Shown here piece by piece: positions 27,301 to 42,300 of a stretch of 64,000 nt of DNA. The first letter of the stretch is position 1. Each line of letters begins with the position of its first letter. The stretch is from positions 2,480,002-2,544,001 of the forward strand of contig QCXZ01000138.1 of NCBI GenBank assembly GCA_025024175.1, given 5' to 3'. Source of the stretch: Rhyzopertha dominica (lineage: Eukaryota > Arthropoda > Insecta > Coleoptera > Bostrichidae). The notes under the pieces were generated by a model that saw nothing but the letters and a program-made list of their open reading frames with translations, was not told where the DNA came from and ran no database searches. The position numbers and the translations under genes were made by a program.

Positions 27301-30300
27301 CGATAGCGTCGGATAATGTTCCGAAAGCAAGATGATGTAAATAAATTATCTGCCTGGTCAATTCACTATCACCCTATGACGAGTTTCGCTCTATTTGGGC
27401 TAATCAGACAGGCGTAGAGAGCAAATTGACCAAAGCAGACCGTCGCCTTTAACCGCGACAGTTAGACTGATAGATACGAGAATATGAGGGTAAATGCCAA
27501 CAGTACCCCAACAGGTGGAAATTTACTGTAGGGTGAAAGCGAATTGAGCAGGTCAGATTTATTTTTAATTGCAGTTCAAAAATAGATAGATAACAGGTCT
27601 CGCGAAATCCTGAAGCGATCGACTTTAGCACGACCAGACGCGCCAGGTCTCTATTTTTTTTTTGTTTACCGACCACGTCTCTCCAAATAAGGGCATATAT
27701 TCTCGCTAATATCATTCGAAGCCAAGCTAAAACAAGAAGAAAATTGTGTTTGAGCACGTTTTTACACTGATATAAAGTCCGAAACAACTGCAAAATGAAA
27801 AAAATCTTGTTAACCAAATTATTCCCCTTACATCCATAAAACCCCGCTCGAGTTAAGAGTCAAGTTTGTTGCAGGAAGGCCCTTCACGAACACTACAGCC
27901 CCCTCGTTGCTTCCGGAGCCCGAATATTACTTGGGCGATCTAATAACGGGCACCTACTGTTCCCGAATATTCAGCGACTGTGATAGAAAGCGCTGCAGAC
28001 TGCAATCACCGAACTTCCCCGGGGTGTACCCCCGGAACCTGACGTGCTACTACGCAGTGCGTCAGCACGAGGTGCCTCCTGGAAAACATGCCTTAATCGT
28101 CGTTCGCCAGCCCAAGGGCCAATTGGTCTCGATCAGGAGCCAGTCGGCCCTGTACGGCACCGCCAGCACCAGGGAGTTGAAGGTCTGGAAGGAGTGCGAT
28201 GAAGTTCAAGTAAGTTTTATGAACATCAGAAGTGGGATTGCTTACTGACGTTTTACCCCTGATGAGATTTAAAATCTTAGTAATCGTTTATTTGCGCTAG
28301 TATCCCAGTAGTTTTGGATATTAATAAATAATTAACTAGACCAAAGAACAAAAGGAGTAATCCAGGAGAAATTCAAAACCCCGTCTCTTGAGTTAAACAT
28401 GCAAAAATATTACTGTGCCTCTGTTATTCATAATTTTTTGACGAACTATTTTGTTGTAAATTGAGTTACCTACAGTTACTGCCATTACAACAAATTTAAT
28501 TTAACGCTTAATTTCTGTGTACGACGTAATTAGGCAAAGACTTGATACAGAAGTTTTATCACTAAATGTGATGAGTCGGTTTTTTGTTGTGATGAGTACA
28601 CTTTCATTACACAACAAATTTTTACTCCAAATTTGATCGTTTTTCCAACTTTGCTAATTTATCTTTTGAAACCAATACGTCAACTGCATTTATACTGATT
28701 CATATAAAAAGACTAGTCAACTAAAATCGTATCTAACAGACAGACAGCTGGTTAGCTCAATGATGCTGCTTTGCTAGTGACAGTGCAGTCATCATCGGGT
28801 GTTCCAAAAGAGTCTTATTTAGAGACTGCATTATTTTCGTTTTAAATTAATAAACGACGTAAGTGCAATTTGTTTCTCATCGATATAACTTCTTAGTTTA
28901 CGCAGATGATATCAAACTGTTTAAGGTTACCCACAAAAAGTTACAAAAGCCTAGCCGTTTAGGATAATCGGTCTCCTTTACAGCTTATAGAACTAATGTC
29001 ACTTGATGCGGATGGAGCTTATTGCATTTAATAGTAATTTGACTAATGTGAAGATTTTTATCGATTTTATTACCTATTTGCGTTCACTATAAATAAAAAA
29101 TGTATCCGTTTTCTCATTAGCTGAATACATCTTGAGTTTTAATAAATACAGTGACTGGCGGCATAGTCGTCATAGATATTCAGTTTATTTTTTTTAGATA
29201 CCTAATATCATAAATAAAGTAGCCACAATTATATAGAAAATGTGGCATTGCAACTCCATTGAGCTCATTTCCACTCATGAAAAGGCTTGTTTACGTTTCA
29301 ACGTGTTGCTAATATTAAATAATAATAATACCAACGCCGGATTTTCAGTTATACGAAATTAACATATCAAATTGCAAACCGCCTACACATCCACAATTGT
29401 GCTTGACACATATCAAAAACATCAATACGTAACTGCCAGAAAAGCAGTATAAACAATCCCTAAGGTTATAAAAATGATATGTAATATTGCACTGTATATT
29501 TGAATTTAAAACTAGAGGCAAATACTCCTACATTAAAAAACAAAGCTACGACTTTGATTAACCTAAAATTAATTGCTAATAAAGAAAAATAGATTATGTA
29601 TATCCGCTTAGATGGCGCTGGGGGCCTCTGTCCTCCTATTCTCTCAAGAAAAATAGAGTTACAAGGAACGCATCATGTAACATTTGAACTTATTTACTTA
29701 AATACTCAGTGTTTGATGTAAATTCTAAGAAATTTTATTCTAAGTATTGCTTGATATACCATTTACTTAACAATGTGGTATATCGAAACTAATCCAATAG
29801 AGGATACTTACGAGTTAAACAAAATCGCGGGATCTAGTAACTATTTCTAAGTAATTAGGCAAAATCCTTAATATAAAATAATAAAAGCTTTTGGCTTATA
29901 CCTCTAGCTGAACTTATTCGGACAAACATAGTGCAACTTAAACGCACAAATACAACGATTAATTGTAGTACACGAAATAACATTTAACAACATATATATA
30001 ACATAGTGACCAACGTACAACAAATTGGATAATCAAATAAATAATACGCATTCTCTGAGAAAATATAAATCTGAAGTAGGAAGAATAACTAAATGTCGAC
30101 ATATTATGACTCGCGAAGCTACATTTTAGGTAGTACGCGGTTAAATATAAACTATATAAGTACAAACGCGGCCTCTTTCCAGTGTTACAACATGATTGGT
30201 CAAGACTAAACTTGATGAAGTCGCAAGAACGGCCAACCTGGCAGACCATCGCTTCCCTTTTGGTTTTCGGGGTTGTATGCTGGACCCAGGTCTCTCCACA

Positions 30301-33300
30301 AGTCATTATGTGTGGAAAAAACTTCCCCAACTTTTTGCTTTAACAATAAAATAAATATTCGAATACTCTCACTACCTTTCCGTCGTGTCTTCTAGTTGGC
30401 AGTGTTTTTCCGTGTTCGTCAAGAACATTTCTGCGGCCTTCACGAGAAGAATTTATCCATCAATGCATTATAAAAAAACATTACTGTTGGCTCATAGACA
30501 GAAGTTAATCATCGGTGAATTTTGGCCGCACGCTTTCTAGTGGAGTCATCTCCACTCTGAGCAGTTTGGAACCCATGGAATGATGCCACAACAAAATAAC
30601 TAATGTTCCTAGTATTCATCTTGCAAACATAAAACGTCGGTTGCTTTGTTTTTGCACACGATCATTTTCAGGAGCCTTCCTTAGAAAGAACTGTCCATGG
30701 CCTGGAGCTCATAAAATTTGTCACGCCCTCTCTCAAAAACAGATGAACTTTACACTACCTCCATATAGTGCAATAGCAAAGGGTCCGTTCTTTCTCGAAA
30801 ACTGTACAAATATGGCACAAAAGCTAAACGTATCGTTCCAAATGACTGTTTCCAAACGTTTAAAAGCGCGGATGCTATATTTCAACATTAACATCTACAT
30901 CCACCGACCAAATTCAAAAGAAAAAACCTGACTACATTTTGGAAATATAAAAAAATTAATACGTTCTGTTACAAACAGAATTTGCAAAAACAGCAAAAAC
31001 AATCCGTGTTTAATTTTGACCCCAGCTGTTATTATTACAATTTAGACCACATAAGTAAGAATTCGTTCATATTGTTCTTTGTATTTTATACGTCTTGACG
31101 TTGTACTAACAGCAAACCGCTCTGTAATCAAATTGAAACAGTTGAAATTGAATCCCTTTGTTGCAGGACTATGTGACAGTCTACGACGGGTACACGACCC
31201 GAGATCCTGTCATCCTGAAATTCTGCGGTGGCGGAGAATCCGTCCCTGAAGCGATTTCCAGCGGACACGAACTGCTCGTCGAGTTTTCCACTTCACCGTA
31301 TGGCACTTTCATGCACCCAGCGCCGGCGATGTCGCNACACGGCTTTCAACTCGANGTCGAGGTAAGCGGACGTGGAAGAAAAGCGCCTCGCCAATATCGT
31401 GAGATGAACGTGATGCATTTAAGTNNGTACTGTTTACGCAACGTGCGTACTCTCAATACCAGAAAAGGCATTGAGAATAATATGCATGAATTTATTATTA
31501 TTTATAGAACTGCATCGCGTCAGTAAATCTTTGTCTCCAGATTACGATGTTTAGTGGGTAACCACGATCAAATATTATTGAAAAGAACAGGGGCGTTCTA
31601 TAGGAAATTATGATACACAAGTCCTAATTTCAACCCAATTAGGGTTACCGTGATAAATGTCTTAGTGTTACATACATACAGGGTGAGTTTCTTTTCGATG
31701 TTTAGCTAGGGGATTATGGAAACTAAAGGAGACAGTAGGAAGGATAAATGGAAAACGAATTACAAGCAAAATTTTCCAATATACTTACATAAAAAGTGAG
31801 TTTTTTGTTATTGCAAATTTGTTTGCACACTCATGTATATAAGCCAACGCCAAGTATGATCAAATAAAGCTCAAGCTTTAACTAGTAGTTATGGAAGAAT
31901 GCCCCCCTCCCTAATTACATGCAGATATACTTTGGGATAAGGTAAAGCGTGTTTTAAAAACTACTTCGAACGAAGACGTTCAGCGGCGATAATGTCTGTT
32001 GTCGAGTAGTAAATAACATTACTGATGGTGCAGTGATATTTCCGGAAAGTTGTAACATTCAAAATTTAATTTAATTTAAATTGCATTTTCTTTATACATT
32101 GTATAGTAATGCAACCCTCTTGTCGTTATTACAACCCTGCAATAACATTTTTCTTTCATCTCGAAGAGCATGCGGCCCCTCATAAGTTACCGCAAATAAC
32201 CGGATTACCATAAATTTGGGTTCGATTTTCAGAAGATGGTTAAGCAGGGTCGGATTATTTAAAGTTCACTACCGGTCAAACCAAAACTAGCATTCAGTCT
32301 TAGTATTTCTGTGCGCGAGACAAGAGAAACGAAAAATGTTCCGTCCTTGGGAAAAAGCTGCTCCAAGTACCGCTCAGAATGAGTGCAAATTGAAGAAAAC
32401 AAAAGGATTCGTCGTTACCTTACCCAAGATGCCAAAGAAATCATAAAAAATGTATACAATTTTTTGATAAAAAAAGAGTGCAGTGCTCCGTTAAAAGTGA
32501 CAAGTGAAATGGTTGGTGTCCCCTACACGACTGTGAGAGATATTATTGAAAATAAAGGCAATTCAAGAAAATCACGCAATTCGGAGAAATTTCTAGATAT
32601 ATCAAAAGAGCTTGGGATAGAAATCAAAAAAGTGATTTACCAAATGTATAAGGAAAATAAAGTTCCGACTACGGCAAGTCTGAAATTAAAACTTTTGGAA
32701 TTAGGATATGACATAAGTTATTGCTAAGAGTGGTTCAGAAAATACTTGAGGAGCATCGGTTTTAATTATAGTACATTAAACCAACGTTTGTCCATAATGG
32801 AATCAACCCGACTAAAAAGAATGAGATGGGATTATATAAACGAAATCAGAAGGTACCGCCAAGAAAATCGTAATATCGTATATTTGGATGAAAGGTGGTA
32901 CGACACCCACGACTTGGTAAAAAAAGGTCTGACAGATGGGACAAATAACTGCGGTCTGCAAGCACCACCTTCGAGAGGAAAAAGAATTATAATTCTTCAT
33001 GCGGGAGGAAGTGATGGATGGGTGGAAAATGGCTTATTACTGTCAGCATAACAGATTCAAAACTGTTCTGCTGATGACTACCATTGCGACATGGATTCTG
33101 CACTTTTTGAAACTTGATTTCGGCAGCATTTACTGCCAGGGCTACCACTAGGATCTGTTATAGTCATGGATAACGCGAATTATCATTCAAAATTTATGAA
33201 CAAGGCGCCAACATCAGCTACAAAAAAATAGAAATAATTGATTACATGCAAAAGAATAAAATTACAATTCCGGATGGAAAGGATGACAAAAAAGATCTGT

Positions 33301-36300
33301 TGACAATAATAAAAAATCTCAACATACCTAAACAATATCGAGTTAATGAACTAGCGAAAGGACATGGACATATAGTTATACGTTTGCCACCGTATTATTG
33401 CGTCCTAAACCCAATTGAATTAGTGTGGAGTACGCTTAAAAAATGAATACGAAGAAACAATACATGTCCGCGTTTAAGTTCGGGAGTTGTAGATTTAGTG
33501 CGTAGAAAGGTAAGTAGTATAACGAAAGAACTGTGGAAAACCTGTTATTGAAATTGAAAATAGCTATGTATTCCCAAATTTTCAAAATTTTATAATACAT
33601 GTTAATGTGATTCAGAATTTGACAGTAGTGATGATGATAATAATTAATATATTTAAGTTATGTCAGTGTAAACTTGTTAGGCTTTTTTGTAAAAATATAA
33701 TAGATGTACGGAATTATTATTTAGAGCTTTAGATATAAAAATTTTTTCTTGTTATTTTCTTTTAAAATACTTTATGTTAACCGTTAACCGCATGTTTCCA
33801 ATAGTTAGAAGGTTGTAAAAGTATTTAAATGTATTGTTTATAATTTTCGGCTAGCACAACATTCAACATGTTCACAGGATATAAATATTACAGGAATGTT
33901 AAAAATCAAAATAAAAATATTTAGGAATGCGAGATTTTTCTTTGCATATTAAAAAATGCTCAGATGTGCATGTTGTCTAGCTAGATAACAAATTTCATTA
34001 TAACTAGATATACTTTGCTTGTGCAAAATAATGTTGCTACTCATCTAAGACTACGTACAATTTTATTTTTGAGACGTAAATAAAAACGATCGATGTAAAA
34101 CCTCTTATTAACCGAATGATTAAAAACTACTTAGAATAATATACACTACACAAACAAAAAACGAGTTTTAAAACGGCTTAAAGCCGGCACTGGGAATAAG
34201 CAAAATCACAAAGAGAGGGTTTGATTTATGAGGGGTCGCGTGCCGTTCCAACTGTGCCTGTAAATGAAAGGTAAATGGTATTGCAGGGTTGAAAAAACGG
34301 CAACAGAGTTGCATTACTATATGTCATCTAGAGTACAATAATTCTGAAGTTCGTTGTTGTCGCATCAAATCAGATTTTGCTAATCTGTTGGAGACCTTCA
34401 TCGCTTGTTCTTCTGCATACACACCTTGTATTTGTAGCTCCTCAGTCGTCGAATGATATTTCGGAAATGCGCTAACTATATCTTTCCCGGGGCGGTGAAA
34501 ATGGTGTTTATCTGTCTTCTTAGCAACCGTCCGATCTTATCTGACGTAGGGCAGGTATGCTGCAGCGATGTGCTCTTCTGGTTCTTTTCTCCTTGGTTGC
34601 ATGTTGACAGCTTTCTCAATCTGTGCTTTAATAATTTTACTAATTAAGTAACCTTATAATTTTCATTTCTAGGTTCCTTTTACTTCGCCTAATATTCAAA
34701 GCGTCCACATCGTTTACAATAGCTGAACCATTGTTCTGCACAGAATACTCAACCCCATATACGAAGTTTAAAAATGAAGATAACATCTAAATCAAAGATG
34801 AACACTCATAATAGCTCGAAGCAAAACAAATTGTACTCAATTATCAATCGCCGTCGACATCCAATAACTGACAGCGAACCAGATTTAAATGAACAAAATT
34901 GTGCAGAAGTATTAAGTTAAAACGGAACAGTTGCAAACGACTGCTTAGAAGAGATAATGCAGTGTGTAGCTGAGCTGATTTACTCTTTTTTCAATCAGTA
35001 TTTTTGTTTAACTATTAGAACTAATACATGTATTATATTATATTGCCTGTATGAAAACCATAAAGCAAAAAGGAGGTGTGATAAGTTGCACGCCTTATCG
35101 GTGATATAAAGACACATTAGAAGAGATCCGTTCTATAGATTTTGGGTTCGAATCCCGACCAATGCCATACATTTTTTCTTTTCAAATTAGCCTGCATTCC
35201 CGTTAAATCATTACTTCATCAGAACAATTAAAACTTTTAACTCCACAAAAAAAATATTTGTTTTTTTTTTTTAGGTAAAGTTTGTCGACCAACAATCACC
35301 GACGTTCGTCAAAAACAAGCGCAACTGCGAATTCTGGTTGAGGGGTACGAACAAGGGGATACTCGAAAGTCCCCTGCACTCACTCCCAGCGAACACAACG
35401 TGCCTGTATCATTTGCAAGGCGTCGATATATCCGTTTCGCCGTCGTCGGTTCCCTTCCGCCCCATGTCCCCCAGATATCCCGACGGCTACTGGAGGCATT
35501 CCAGCCTGATTTTTCCTACTGCCCGTTATCGCGTTTGGATATCGGTTATAAAATTTCACGTGAGCCTCCCCAGATCGCCAATGAAGTTGGACCAGGAAAT
35601 GTGCCGGAGCTACCTAAACGTATGGGATGGCCAACTGTGGACCGCAACGAATTGCAACGATCTATTTTGGTGAGTACCCATAAACAGTATCGAACGATAT
35701 TACCACACATTTTTATCGAGGAGGGAGGGGCTGATTAAATCTAAAGTTAGTTCCAATTGAAACGTGTATGATGTCTTAAACTAGACGCGTGTTGAACTAC
35801 AGGGGCGTAGAAATAGAAATATAATAACCGAGATAACGTTGCAAATTTGTTTTTTCCGAGAATTGGGTGTGTCGAGAATTACGTTTAGTATTAGTTTATA
35901 ACGACACTATGCAGGCAAAATTGTGCAAAAACTAATGTTTAAAGAGTACTTACTTATCTTATGATAATACTTCCTTAATTATGATAAACTATTTACATTT
36001 TCAACTGAGCTATGAAATTTGTTAATTTTTAATTAGTCAGTATTGCAATGAATTCATGTATTATTAGTAATAGTAATATGCTTCCTTTACTTTTTAGCCC
36101 TTTTAATGGATGCTTCTTTAAGTAATAGTTAATAGAATAATGGAATAGTTCAGTTTATAATTTAGTAATTTAGTACTAATTAAACAAAATTAAAACACAA
36201 GTTTTTGTTCCACTTTCATGTAACGACCTAAACTTTTTTTTGATTGATCCACCAATCACCAATGCTTTATAAGCTCGAATTAGCACAGAACTGTAACATT

Positions 36301-39300
36301 TTTTTTACAGATATAGGTGTGGTTTAAAATCAAAAATGTTTTTACAGATACCGAAAGTCCCGTGTTTAATTAATATTTATATATTTAGTTGTGGAATATT
36401 GTGTAGCTGCTAGTTACTTAGTCTATAAGTGCTATCTAATAATCACATTTGTCAAAACATTTTTTTTCTAAAACTTCAAATGTTCGAATAACGCACTTTT
36501 ATATTCACTAACCCCACTGCTTTAACAACCCCAACTTCAAATTTTAAAATAGCAGTCTTCCACTTAGAGGACATTGTTGAAACGCTAATAAAAAAATACT
36601 ATCCAAGCATTTAATCATGCCCAACAATCAAAGTATAGTTCAATGAAATTTCACGAGAGATTAAGAATATTCGATTATCGCGTTCTGGTTAGTAGTTGTT
36701 GCGATAGCTTACTTTAAAATTATCAACCATAAATTTAACGTGGACACGTCTGATGCATTGCAAAAAAATTCGTCGTTTTTTTAATTTTAAAAACTCGTTG
36801 AATAATTTTGCCAGTGGCGTCGTTTATTGCATGAAATGATTCTTTCAAATGTTTCTCACAAATAGTAAGAATTTTGTCTAATACCAGGTTAGGATGTGCA
36901 TCACAAACTGCTTTTATCCACTGTTTACGAGTTTTTTTTTCATCTTATGGCACTTGAAAAACAGTATAAATTGTTTCTTCACTACAATCTAGTTAGACAT
37001 TATACATTCCATGCATTCTCTTTAGAGAAATAGGTACCTACTTTAATACTATGTACATATATACAGAGCTCTATTCCAAATCCTATTGGCCATAGTATTT
37101 ATTGGCACCGATAAATGGCATTGCCTCTCTGATAAGTATTACGAAATGTACACCAAACTGAAAGATCAGACATGTTCACTTCAAACCATTATGTCGAACG
37201 TGAAAAAAGTTGCCTGGAATGCAGCACGTGGTATTTGTATAGATAACTTTGCGGCGAATTCTGCTTTATTTACTAGCAAAATTAAAAACTATTTTTTTCG
37301 AGGTATATAGAGCGAGGTCAGAATAAATGTTATATGGTAGGTACATGGTATATTCCGACCACGGGATAGAGTACATACTTTGTACACAAACGTATTCGAT
37401 GTAATAATAATAATTATTGTTATTATTATACTGGGTGCTGGAATATTAGGTTTGTGAANTGCTTCGTGCTCGATCATTTAGAAAGGCACTATGAATCAAA
37501 CAATTTTAGTGGAGCTGCTCATATAGAATTGTTTTGTTACAAAACTCGGTACATGATACAACACAGCGTGACGTTGAGTACGTACGATACTGCTTAATAA
37601 TGAAAATAAACCGACTGCCTCCAGCGTACTGCTAATCCTGAGGTGCGTTACTGTAAGACATTCATTCGCGCTACGAATTATTAAGTATATTGTTCAAACA
37701 TTGAAGATTTATTTCGATTAATACTGAATCTAATGCGAATATTATGCCGGACTGACGAGCCACTGGCCATAAAACAATCACAAGTGAGAGGCTATAGCAT
37801 TTACGGCTTCATGATGGCAACTAAGAGTAAAATGCTGTGATTCAGGGAACAGAATGTCACCTGTCATATTCCCCTCTGTTTCTAAATGGTTAGGCACGAA
37901 CTGCTTCCAAAAAACCCTGTTCTAAAACTATATTTTGTAGCTTAGCTACCATCTATTCCCTTTTATTTTAATTTTCTATTATCATAATATCCGAAATCTT
38001 CGATTGTTCTATAATGTGAATATTTTCATCACAATTAGCTCCACTTTTGACACATGATTGACTTTATACCTAAGATATCTATACGCGAGCTATACACACA
38101 GTTTTTTCTTTGCTTCGAAAATATAAAGACGCTAAAAATACAGCTCTACAGCTCTGTTAACCTTTGAGATAATTATACTACTTATTCGTACATGGTGCTT
38201 TAAACCCACACCAATTGTTTCCCCCGACTCTCTCAATCCGGACCCACCACCGTCAAACAATTACTACAAAAGCCACGTTCTAGATAATACGCCTCCTCTT
38301 TCGCGCTTCATTCCACCCAGACAAGCGAACATTAAAACGTTTCCCTTCAGCCGCACCTATTTATATCTGTTCTAAATCAGGACCGTTTCAGCAGTAGCAG
38401 CAAAGATAAATTGAAGAACGGCCAGAGAACGAGCGTGTCTGGCGGCAGGGGCCGGAACGTGACCCTGCTGGCTCGATACTGCAAGGAGCACATCCCCAGA
38501 AGCTGCGACCACTTCATGCTGGCCAACGAGACGCGCTTCCCGAGACCCTGCACGCTGGCGGAGAGCTTTTTGTCGACGGGGGACAGCCTCACCCTGGAGC
38601 TTAAGCTGGCGGACTCGTCGTCGCTGCGGTCAGTATATGAATCACATTTGGTGTGATTAATGAAATGAAACATTATATACTGATACAGGTCAGGTCAGGT
38701 ACATCCTTGTAAATGTACTTTTGTGATATCTTTACAAATTTAACTAAATATGTAATGCTGGTTACCTTGGCGTACGGTTTGCCTGCCCAGATTTCTGGAA
38801 ACGCTAGATTCTGCTTATTAATTGATATTTTCTTGATTTTTTGCAAGGTGCCTACTTTTTTTATAATTCCGACAAACATTTGAACAGGATTGAGTAACAT
38901 TAACCCCACTACAACTTGCCTTTGCTTTAAAATCTACATATGATCCTGGTTCAAGATTACAATTAGTTTTCAGTGGTGGAACATACGATTTCATGCTAGC
39001 TTTATTCCTCTCTGCTTACAAAGTGTAAGTAATGGGCTTTCTGATGTTATATCTTACATAGTAAGTACTTAAATGATGTTGACGTAACGTGCTGATTCTG
39101 ATACATTAAAAGAAAGATAAGAAAGTAAGTTGCTCATGAGTCATGACCGCCATATACAAGGTCCGCCACCTAAAACTCCCCAGGCTCGTATTTTCTTTAT
39201 TTTTTTAGGTACAACCTTAAGTTGTATGTCAAATTGTAGGTCTTCTGAGATTCTTTAAAGACAGTTTAGTGGACGTCCAAAAAATTTTTCGCAGATTATC

Positions 39301-42300
39301 TAATTTTGTATTTAACGTTAATTTTTGTAAATATTTTTAACCTTACCTCGTATAATAAATATTGCTTTATAGTTGAATGCCGACTTTTGTCTTCTTCAAT
39401 TTGTGCCATTACCATGTATGCGTAATTTTTACTCCTTCTTAGTGAAATACAAGAAAAACTAGTAGCCGCCATGTTTTTAAATAGGGTTGTTCAGAATTAT
39501 TACGGTACAAATTGTGCCTACATACCCATCGCTGCACACAAAACCCAAAAATTTTAAGTAACTTTTAAATAAATCAAGTACAAAGTTCGTTCTAAAGAGA
39601 GAGAGAGGCTAGAAAATGAAACCTTGCGACGAGGCTAGTGCGCGATGTAGAAAACCAAACTAGCCTCATCAGAAGGTTTCGTTTTCTAGCCTCTCTCTTT
39701 TTATAAAGATCTTTGTACTTGATTTATTTGAAAGTTACTCAGAATTTTGGGGTTTTGTGTACAGCGATGGGTATGTAGGTATAATTTGTACCGTAATAAG
39801 CTACTAAACCAAGACTTAAAATATTGTGAACAGCCCTTTAACAGAACATGGCGGCAACTAGTTTTTCTTATTTTTCACTAAGAGGGAGTAAAAATTACGC
39901 GTACATGGTAAGGACACAAATTGAAGAAGATAAAAATGGGCATCCAACTATGAAGCAATATTTATTATACGGGGTAAGGTTAATAAATATTTACAAAAAT
40001 TAACTTAATTTGCGAAATATCACAATCTGCAAAAAAAATGTTGAACACTCACTATGCTATTTTTAAAGAGTTCGAAAAGACCTACAATTTGACATATAAC
40101 TTAAGGTTATACTTAAAAGAAACAAAGAATATACGAGCCTGGGGATTTTTAGATGGCCAACCCTATATATCCCTATAAGTTCATTAGGATCCTGTGTCCT
40201 CTTTTTGATTTGTTCCCATAACGATTCGTCATAATTCTAAGGTTGAAATTGATCTTTACTTACTTATCATTCAGCTTTGTTGGTATCCGGTGCTCTGATC
40301 ACTTTGTTTCCTTTTTAACATTTTAATAATATATTTTGGGCTTTGTAAAAGTGATCGTTGATTACATTTGGAAAATCCAGACACCTCCAATAAAAACAAA
40401 CCAACAGGTTTGTTATTTAACCGACTTATTCGGGATAATCCCAGCTATTTTGGGCTACTTTATTTCCTGGAAGACATTGTAGCGAAACGGTATGCGTTTC
40501 GACCTCAGGGGTTATTTGGGGTTCTTGCAGTGATAAAAAAAATAAGTCGTGTCAAGTAGATCTTATTGGAAGCAGCTACTTGCGGATGTATTTTTCAAGA
40601 ACTCACCTAGCACCAGGAAGGCAAAACTTAATTAGGGGCAAATTACATTTGCTTATACTGGAAACAAGGTGAACGATTTACTCCCGATTAAGCGTGATAC
40701 TATCATGGCGATAGCACCGCTTTTTTACGGCACAAAAACCGCGACATTGATGCTGCTGTCTTGGTGACCTACACAGAGCTAAATGTGTACGTAAATGACA
40801 TAGATTTTGGTTACAGTATGTAAATGTTTAGTGTTTGAGTTTTAAATTCTAGTTCTCTTGCTTTACTGAAAACAAGTTGGCGCCTAAAACAAAAAAAAAA
40901 ACGCTAAAAACAAATTTACCTTGAAGTTATTTTAAGCCCCACCCCAATCTACCAACAAATTCGCAGGAAGTGTTACACAAATTATTGGCGCCCAACGTGG
41001 GGCGTTTGTGGCGCATGTTGGTTTAGAAATCGTACATTGTTACTGTAGGATACTTCGTAAGATATCGATTTATTATCAATTTACCTAGATATTATGTTAC
41101 ATACAGGGCCATTTGTAATACTACTTGGAGTGGAGGTGGTATGCTATTTTTTCTGAAACCCGATTGATAGTTGGGCAAAATACATTTCGATGATATCTGA
41201 CGAGATAGCTTAAAAACACCTTTTTTTCTAAAACTTCCAACGTGACTGGTAGAATGCTTATCGGCCTCAGTTGTTTTATTTGTAGTAGTAGCTGTTTTTT
41301 GACAAGGGCGTTATTATAACCCCCTTTCATCCTTTAGAAAGGCTTGCACACTAAATAGATTTTGTACTTTAGATTATTTTTCACCTTTTAAAGTATTACA
41401 ATTACACAAAAGCAATATGAAAGACACCAAATTCAAATTCTAGGATATACCATTTTAGCCAATCTTGGATTCATTGGATGGAATTGGCAGCCAATACGTT
41501 AATTATCTAATAGGGTCGTCCTGTCATATTTATCACCTAACCTGATCGTCTCCAGCAAACATTCAAGATTTTATGCGAAGAAGATATTTCTTTACATCTC
41601 TAGCTGTACGTCCAATATTTTCGCTTCTCTAATAACGTAACTGCCTCATACCCATTCCGAAATTATTACCACCACCTAACGGTCTGTGAAACGTGGCAAA
41701 TTCCGGCAGGGAGCAGATTAATGCCTTCATTTCAGTTTATCTGACAGGTTTATTTCATAAAGCCGAAGTAGTCGTCGAATATCGGGCTAGTTTAGTGCTT
41801 ACGTCGTGAAATAAAATCCAAAATGAAGGAGGGGAAAGAGGCTCAAGGCTTTTATCTGATAAGGTAAACCTTGGGGAGGGAAAGTTGCAACCGCCCGCTT
41901 TGCGTAAAAGCCTTCGCGTGTACTAAAACTAGGTGAACTGTAAGTAATGACGGAGGAAGTCCCAATGCAAATTAAATAATTTAAAATTATGCAAAATGCA
42001 TATCATTTGAGCTTGAGGCGAAATAATGGTTTGCTAAATTATTATGTTATTAATATTTCGGTAATATTGGAGTGAGTTTTCTTTTTCTTCAAGCAAGTCT
42101 AAAATCACCATACCATAAAGGGCATCCCATCTTACTCGTTATCTTCAATTAGTAATCTCTTTATTTAAACTAGCCACCCACCGGCTTCTCACGTGTAGTA
42201 GAGCATATTACACCTATATAACAAATACCTTCCAGTCGTCACCTCCATTCGCTCCAAAAGCCGCCTTATCGCGGTGTGGGAAACGCGCTTGACTTTTTTT

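Larger units (their letters stand above)
20097..27874 (+). other. Culd: Culd intron 3
   Basis: About 7.8 kb. It holds a TIR-bounded mariner deletion derivative (22206-23081), a Tc1-like fragment (25055-25345), a minus-strand LINE scrap (25590-25740) and a tandem and foldback repeat zone (26587-27490). Nothing recognised in 20100-22200; in 23090-25050 only an acidic minus-strand frame; nothing in 25750-26580. Confidence 0.65.
28210..31166 (+). other. Culd: Culd intron 4
   Basis: About 3 kb. It has a LINE scrap near 28881 and a minus-strand mariner-like remnant near 30160-30470. A 96-codon plus-strand frame at 30641-30931 matches nothing I know. The rest (29050-30150) shows no structure. Confidence 0.6.
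31362..35274 (+). other. Culd: Culd intron 5
   Basis: About 3.9 kb. It contains a decayed DD82E-type transposase gene (32383-33540) and a B-box-like fragment near 35145. Nothing recognised in 31530-32330 or 33600-35080. Confidence 0.6.

Noticed and set aside
28741..28805. Possible tRNA/SINE head (GGTTAGCTCAATGATG)
   Set aside because: An A-box-like word is present but no B box at the right distance and no fold.
30641..30931. 96-codon plus-strand frame as a gene
   Set aside because: No recognisable domain, no splice context, and it lies in an intron among mariner debris.
37086..37310. 74-codon frame with a protein-like look
   Set aside because: No family recognised and no continuation upstream or downstream.
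40470..40520. Another hammerhead-like motif near GCGAAACGGTATGCGTTTCG
   Set aside because: GAAAC occurs on both strands, but neither strand has CTGANGA with a helix II at the right place.
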